From positions 186,001-250,000 of the forward strand of contig JAWKTB010000006.1 in NCBI GenBank assembly GCA_041402005.1: a DNA stretch of 64,000 nucleotides, in the 5' to 3' direction. The notes beneath the pieces were generated by a model. The model had not been told where the DNA came from. It searched no databases and worked only from the letters and a program-made list of their open reading frames with translations. This document shows positions 60,137-64,000 of the stretch, piece by piece. The translations under genes were made by a program, and so were the position numbers. The stretch is from JAJRXR01 sp041402005 (GTDB taxonomy: Bacteria; Planctomycetota; Phycisphaerae; Phycisphaerales; UBA1924). Positions within the stretch are counted from its first letter, which is position 1. Each line of letters begins with the position of its first letter.

Positions 60137-61522
60137 TCACGAACCCTTCACGGTCAGCGGCGTCGTCGACTCACGCATCCGCTCGCCCGCCATCTTCTCC
60201 CACCCCGAGCCCAGCTCGCCCAGGGGATCGGGCGGCATGATCTCCACCTTCTTCTCCCCAAGCCTGGCCTCACCCGCGAGAACACGCGTCTGGAACGCCT
60301 TGCACTCACGCAGCAGGCGATCCAGGATCTCCCCCTCGCCCACCGTCGCGACGCGCTCGCCCTGAACGTAGATGATCCCCTTGCGATCGCCCGCGAAGAC
60401 GGCAACGTCCGCGCCCTCCGCCTCGCCGGGCCCGTTGACGACGCACCCCATCACCGCGACCTTCATCGGGACCTGGATCTCCGCCGCCAGCTTCTTGCGC
60501 ACGTCCTGCGTCAGCGTGAACAGGTCGACCTGGATCCGCCCGCACGTCGGGCACGCGATCAGCTCGGCCCCTTTGCGCTCCCGCAGCCCCAAGGACCACA
60601 GCAGCTCCAGCCCGTCCTCGACCTCGTAGATGGGATCGCTCGCGTAGCTGATCCGAATGGTGTCGCCGACGCCGTTGGCCAGCAGCGCCCCCAGCGCCGC
60701 GACCGACCGGATGCATCCGGTCTCCTTCGGCCCCGCGTGCGTCACGCCCAGGTGCAGGGGGTGCGGAAACCTCGCCGCGATCTCCGTGTACGCGTCGATG
60801 ACGACCGTCGCGTCCATCGACTTGGCGCTGATGCAGATGTCGAAGAAGTCCCGCTCGTAGAAGATGTCCAGGTACTCCTCGAGCTTGGCGATCATGATCG
60901 CCAGCAGGTACCCGTGCTTCTGTTCGCTGAAGACGGCGCCCAGCTCCTTCGCCCGCGCCTGCTTGTCCTTGCGCTCGATGATCGAGCCCTCGTTCACGCC
61001 GACGCGGATCGGGATGTTGCGTTCTTTACACGCGTCGATCACGGCCTCGACCTGCGCCCGGTCCTGAATGTTCCCGGGATTCAGCCGGATCTTGTGCACC
61101 CCCGCCTCGACCGCCTCCAGCGCCCGCTTGAAGTGAAAATGCACGTCCGCGACGATCGGGACCGTCGTCTGATTCAGGATCTCCGCCAGCGCCTCGGTGT
61201 CCTTCTTCTCCGGCACCGCGACCCGCACAATGTCCGCGCCCGCCGCCGTCAGTTTGTGGATCTCCGCCACGCACTTATCAATGTCGTGCGTGTACCCGGC
61301 GGTCATCGTCTGCACCGAGACCGGCGCGATCCCTGCCTCCCCCATCCTCACGGAGGGGGGGGCTTCCAGCCCCCCCGCCCTCTCCCCGGTGGGGCCGGTT
61401 TCCAACCGGCCCGAACCCCGATTCGCCATCGGATGATCCGCCGCCAGTCCCCCGCCGATCGCCACGCGACCAACGCGGTCATCCCCAACGACGATCATCC
61501 TGGACGGGCGGCGCGCCTGCAT
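60137..61522 (-). CDS. ispG: 4-hydroxy-3-methylbut-2-enyl diphosphate synthase IspG (GcpE)
   Basis: The 461-residue MEP-pathway enzyme makes HMBPP from MEcPP. It has PVSVQTMTAGYTHD, RVAVPEKKDTEAL, ADVHFHFKRALEA, KIRLNPGN, VGVNEGS and LGVTHAGPKETG. The Fe-S cluster Cys lie in CPTCGR and VMGCVVNGPGEA. Between VGRVAIGGG and PVSVQTM the protein has about 35 extra residues rich in Gly and Pro, coinciding with two palindromic repeats in the DNA. The start at 61522 is the natural ATG. It stands alone between the protease pair and a gap. Confidence 0.95.
   Translation of the reverse strand: MQARRPSRMIVVGDDRVGRVAIGGGLAADHPMANRGSGRLETGPTGERAGGLEAPPSVRMGEAGIAPVSVQTMTAGYTHDIDKCVAEIHKLTAAGADIVRVAVPEKKDTEALAEILNQTTVPIVADVHFHFKRALEAVEAGVHKIRLNPGNIQDRAQVEAVIDACKERNIPIRVGVNEGSIIERKDKQARAKELGAVFSEQKHGYLLAIMIAKLEEYLDIFYERDFFDICISAKSMDATVVIDAYTEIAARFPHPLHLGVTHAGPKETGCIRSVAALGALLANGVGDTIRISYASDPIYEVEDGLELLWSLGLRERKGAELIACPTCGRIQVDLFTLTQDVRKKLAAEIQVPMKVAVMGCVVNGPGEAEGADVAVFAGDRKGIIYVQGERVATVGEGEILDRLLRECKAFQTRVLAGEARLGEKKVEIMPPDPLGELGSGWEKMAGERMRESTTPLTVKGS
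61351..61412. repeat. Two TCC-loop palindromes inside ispG
   Basis: The first (61356-61376) is a perfect 9-bp stem of seven G plus CT against AG plus seven C, around TCC. The second (61392-61412) is GGGCCGGTT/AACCGGCCC, also around TCC. Both lie in the extra N-terminal segment of IspG and keep the frame. Confidence 0.65.
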
Positions 61523-61570
61523 CGCACGATCCTATTCCGCCGCCCCGCCACCGGTTCGCGCGAGACTTGA

Positions 61571-61638
61571 ATGGTGGTATGGGCTTCCAGCCCGTACGAA
61601 ACACCGCCGATGCCTGCGATGACGGGCAAGATGCCCGT
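61571..61638. repeat. Palindrome pair upstream of ispG
   Basis: GGTGG is followed by TATGGGCT/AGCCCGTA around TCC (61578-61596), then ACGGGC/GCCCGT (61622-61638). The first repeats the GGTGG...TCC plan of the ileS and 44366 elements. Confidence 0.5.
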
Positions 61639-61670
61639 GCCCCAACCTTCCGGCGATCCCTCGAACGAAC

Positions 61671-62678
61671 CTATGGCGAAGCGCTCTCCGACGCCTCCCC
61701 CTCCCCGACCGGCCCCGCCAGGCGGTGCACCGCGCCCGCCAGCCCCCGAACCACCTGCGTGTACCGCTCGAAGTCGATCGTCTCGATCGTGTCCGTCGAC
61801 CAGTGGTAGTGGGGGTTGCGGAAGTCGGCGGTGTCGGAAAGCAGCACCGCCGGCACCCCCTTGCCCCAGAACGGCGCGTGGTCCGACCGCGCCATGTCCG
61901 GCAGCGGGATCGGCATCAGCCCCGTCGAGATCACCTTCAGCCCGGGCGCGCTCTCCATCATCGCCTCCGCCAGGGGCACGTGGAACGACGCGTGCGGCAG
62001 GATCGCCAGCATCCCGATGAAGTTCCCCTGATCGGTCGGCAGCAGCGTCTTGGGCAGCCCCGTCGGCGCCTTCTGAGACCCCGGCTCGTCAGAGAAATAC
62101 CCCAGCATGTCCAGGCTGATCATCCCGACGATCCGCTCCTCGCCCTTCGCCGGCGATCGCTTCACGTACTGGGCGACGTACCGGCGCGAGCCGACCAGCC
62201 CGACCTCCTCCGCCGTCGTGAGCATCAGGCGGACCGTCTTGTCCATCGCCTCGTCACGCAGCACCCGCGCCAGCTCGAGCACCGCCGCAACGCCCGTCCC
62301 GTTGTCGTCGGCTCCGGGCGAGCCCACCACCGCGTCGTAATGGGCCGCGACCAGGATCACCTCCCTCGGCGTGCCCCGCCCCTCGATGTCCACCCACAGG
62401 TTGCGGCTCTGCCTGGGCTCGCCCGTGCCGAAGGGCTTCCACTCGACCGCCTGCTCGTGAACCTCGTACCCCATCTCGGCGAGCGTCTTCTCCAGAATCT
62501 CCGACGCCTCCGCGAGCCCGGCGAGATCCTCTTCATCGCCCCGGATCGCCCGATGCACGGGCAACGCCGCGATACTCGATCGCAGCCGCTCGGTCTCCAC
62601 CCGATCCTGCGGCTGGGCCCCGAACGTACACGGAGCCAACGTCAAGGCAAGCAACGCGAAGCAGTGTCGAGCTCTCAT
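61671..62678 (-). CDS. Secreted M28-family zinc peptidase
   Basis: The 335-residue protein has a signal peptide (MRARHCFALLALTLAPCTFGAQ). It has the two-zinc M28 ligands in VAAHYDAV, PGADDNGTG, TTAEEVGLVGS and MISLDMLGY, then SDHAPFWGKGVPA. M28 aminopeptidases release N-terminal residues from peptides outside the cytoplasm. The ATG overlaps the stop of the upstream membrane-protein gene (ATGA), so the two are coupled. Length and motif order are normal. Confidence 0.9.
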   Translation of the reverse strand: MRARHCFALLALTLAPCTFGAQPQDRVETERLRSSIAALPVHRAIRGDEEDLAGLAEASEILEKTLAEMGYEVHEQAVEWKPFGTGEPRQSRNLWVDIEGRGTPREVILVAAHYDAVVGSPGADDNGTGVAAVLELARVLRDEAMDKTVRLMLTTAEEVGLVGSRRYVAQYVKRSPAKGEERIVGMISLDMLGYFSDEPGSQKAPTGLPKTLLPTDQGNFIGMLAILPHASFHVPLAEAMMESAPGLKVISTGLMPIPLPDMARSDHAPFWGKGVPAVLLSDTADFRNPHYHWSTDTIETIDFERYTQVVRGLAGAVHRLAGPVGEGEASESASP

Positions 62679-63421
62679 GCTTCCATTGTAGTGGAGGGCC
62701 TTGCCCGGTTCGCGTACTTGAGCCGACGCAATCCAAGCCAGGCGAAAGTCTCGAAGAAGAGGAACCCGGCGATGACGAGCAGCACTCCGATTGCCCACAC
62801 GCTTGCATCCAGCGCGGTTCCATGTCCGGCTGCTTCCACTCTCGACATCGGAAAGAGCGCAACGGCGGCCCCGATTCCAGCAATTACCCATCCGACGCTG
62901 CCATGCGCAGTAATCGCACGTGCGACTTCCGGTGTCACGCGCCCACCTCGGCGGGCCGCGAAGAACACCAACCCCCGAGTCTCGACCCACGTCAAGAACA
63001 TCAGCGCAACCACCGAAATCGCCCACGAGACGATTGCAACTACCCCAGCTACAACCAAGCCGACTACTCCGACGCGATCAAACGGACGAGCGAAAGAGTT
63101 GACCGAGGCCACGAACGCGCCGGCCGCAACTCCCACAGCGGCGATCGCCGCATACGTGGCGCCAAGCTGCCCGCTCGTTCTCGAGAACCGCATCGCGTCC
63201 AATGTGCCCAGGGGATGCAAGAGTGTCGCCATGGCAAGGTCATAAAACGACAATACCGATGGTTTCCGCTGCCACGCCGTCCCCACCCGCCGCTCCGGCA
63301 GACTCTCCGCAATCGCCTTCCCGCATTCCGGGCAGTTCCCGCTGGGCTCCAGCCCCTCGATCACGTACCCGCACCGCTCGCACAGCAGAGTGAACTCGTC
63401 CTCCCAGGCGCGCTCGGGCAT
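62675..63421 (-). CDS. Zinc-ribbon multi-pass membrane protein
   Basis: The 248-residue protein has an N-terminal zinc ribbon (CERCGYVIEGLEPSGNCPECG in two Cys pairs, quoted in parts: CERCGY and CPECGK). About five membrane helices follow from residue 75 to the end, in a Yip1-like arrangement. Such Zn-ribbon membrane proteins are frequent in Phycisphaerae; function unknown. The ATG at 63421 is used; a GTG six bases earlier is possible. It is the first gene of a leftward pair with the M28 peptidase. Confidence 0.75.
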   Translation of the reverse strand: MPERAWEDEFTLLCERCGYVIEGLEPSGNCPECGKAIAESLPERRVGTAWQRKPSVLSFYDLAMATLLHPLGTLDAMRFSRTSGQLGATYAAIAAVGVAAGAFVASVNSFARPFDRVGVVGLVVAGVVAIVSWAISVVALMFLTWVETRGLVFFAARRGGRVTPEVARAITAHGSVGWVIAGIGAAVALFPMSRVEAAGHGTALDASVWAIGVLLVIAGFLFFETFAWLGLRRLKYANRARPSTTMEA

Positions 63422-63614
63422 CGGCACAAGGGTACCGCCCGTCTCAATCTCCCCGATTCGCTTGCCTCGCCCCGATTCTCGGGCATGGTTCACCCAACGC
63501 GTCCCCACGCCCCGCCAGGGGTCCCGCCTCGGGGACGCGACCGCCGCCGTCGGGCTCATGGGGACGGGCGAGATCCGACGGCGCCCAAGGCGCACGCCCA
63601 CGGAGAATCCAGAC

Positions 63615-64000
63615 ATGCGGACTGCTGTCGTCGCCACCCTCGTGGTCGCTCTGTCGACCGGCTTCGCCCTTGCCCAGACGGGCCACCTCTACGGCATCGC
63701 CGACGGTGGCGACGGCTCGGGCGTCATCTACGAGATCGACACCGCCACCGGCGCCGCCTCGTTCGTCGTCGAACTCGACGCCGACTTCGGGCTGCTCGGC
63801 GGCCTGACCTTCCTCGGCGGCCAGCTCTACGCCACGGGCCTGCGCAACATCCCGGGCGCCCCGACCTCCGGCTCCGCCCTCGGACACATCGACCTCGCCA
63901 CGGGACACGTCACCTACGTCTCCGACCTCGATGGTCGGATCAACGTCCAGGGCCTCGCCTCCAACGAGGCCGCGGGCGTCTTCTACGGCATCGACGGCTT
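63615..64000 (+). CDS. Secreted beta-propeller-like protein, N-terminal part (partial)
   Basis: The first 128 residues of a protein running off the window. It has a signal peptide (MRTAVVATLVVALSTGFALAQ). Repeats follow such as LYGIADGGDGSGVIYEIDTATG and LYATGLRN, read in parts, typical of planctomycete secreted propellers that often end in a PEP-CTERM tail; the tail is not in view. GGAG lies nine bases before the ATG. It is divergent from the zinc-ribbon gene across 193 bases. Confidence 0.7.
   Translation, partial: MRTAVVATLVVALSTGFALAQTGHLYGIADGGDGSGVIYEIDTATGAASFVVELDADFGLLGGLTFLGGQLYATGLRNIPGAPTSGSALGHIDLATGHVTYVSDLDGRINVQGLASNEAAGVFYGIDG

Noticed and set aside
58595..61570. A long open frame (about 991 codons) on the plus strand
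   Set aside because: It mirrors the tandem metalloproteases and ispG, which have clear catalytic motifs on the minus strand; its own translation is low-complexity Arg/Val/Leu-rich sequence.
61725..63245. Plus-strand open frame opposite the M28 peptidase
   Set aside because: The minus strand has a clear M28 zinc site and a coupled membrane protein; the plus frame shows no domain and reads as an antisense shadow.

Overview
The window is high-GC bacterial DNA that reads as a planctomycete, most likely of the Phycisphaerae type. The signs are secreted proteins ending in short GC-P or dockerin-like Ca-binding tails, a PEP-CTERM-like sorting tail, an ECF sigma factor paired with a TPR-bearing Ser/Thr kinase, and Zn-ribbon membrane proteins. 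This assignment is inference from gene content; no rRNA or complete tRNA is present.

Two landscapes meet at about 43,900. Everything to the left (1 to about 43,939) is an integrated mobile island. Its right border is a displaced 3' half of tRNA-Gly(GCC) followed by the tRNA's terminator, next to a tyrosine recombinase gene (42484-43764). The left border lies outside the window. Everything to the right is ordinary chromosome: cytochrome c, an NtrC-like regulator with a kinase, ileS, envelope and secreted proteins, ispG and a peptidase.

Island layout: (1) 2-11471 is a type I restriction-modification operon (hsdM end, hsdS, hsdR, YgjP-like metalloprotein) carrying two further defence genes between hsdS and hsdR: a fused GmrSD-type DUF262/DUF1524 nuclease and a 1286-residue reverse transcriptase-nitrilase fusion matching defence-associated RT class 1 (DRT1/UG1). 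(2) 11447-25400 is the transfer and maintenance module: a winged-helix protein, ParA with a small partner, an excisionase-like HTH, ArdC, a DNA methylase, a MobF relaxase with a dead helicase half, a VirD4-like coupling protein without its own membrane anchor, a membrane protein and a secreted coiled-coil protein. Short hairpins fill most of its intergenic gaps. (3) 25522-34403 is cargo for sensing and the cell surface: a Ser/Thr kinase with an ECF sigma factor, then divergently three large secreted proteins, two of which share an almost identical dockerin-like tail. (4) 34426-36656 is an orphan gene and 1.5 kb with no convincing gene. (5) 36657-40583 is a bacterial ubiquitin-like operon (multiubiquitin-domain protein, E1/ThiF, DUF6527) divergent from a sigma-like factor, a helical protein and an ImmA/IrrE metallopeptidase. 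(6) 40743-42487 is a HipBA pair with two matched palindromic operators and a His/Asp-rich HipB tail.

The most promising candidates for an undescribed system are the divergent ubiquitin-like/sigma/ImmA locus and the DRT1 gene, with its structured leader, nested inside a type I RM operon. On the chromosome, notable points are short palindromes inserted in frame in ileS and ispG, an IleRS with a degenerate C-terminal zinc finger, and a response regulator whose phospho-acceptor Asp is Glu.
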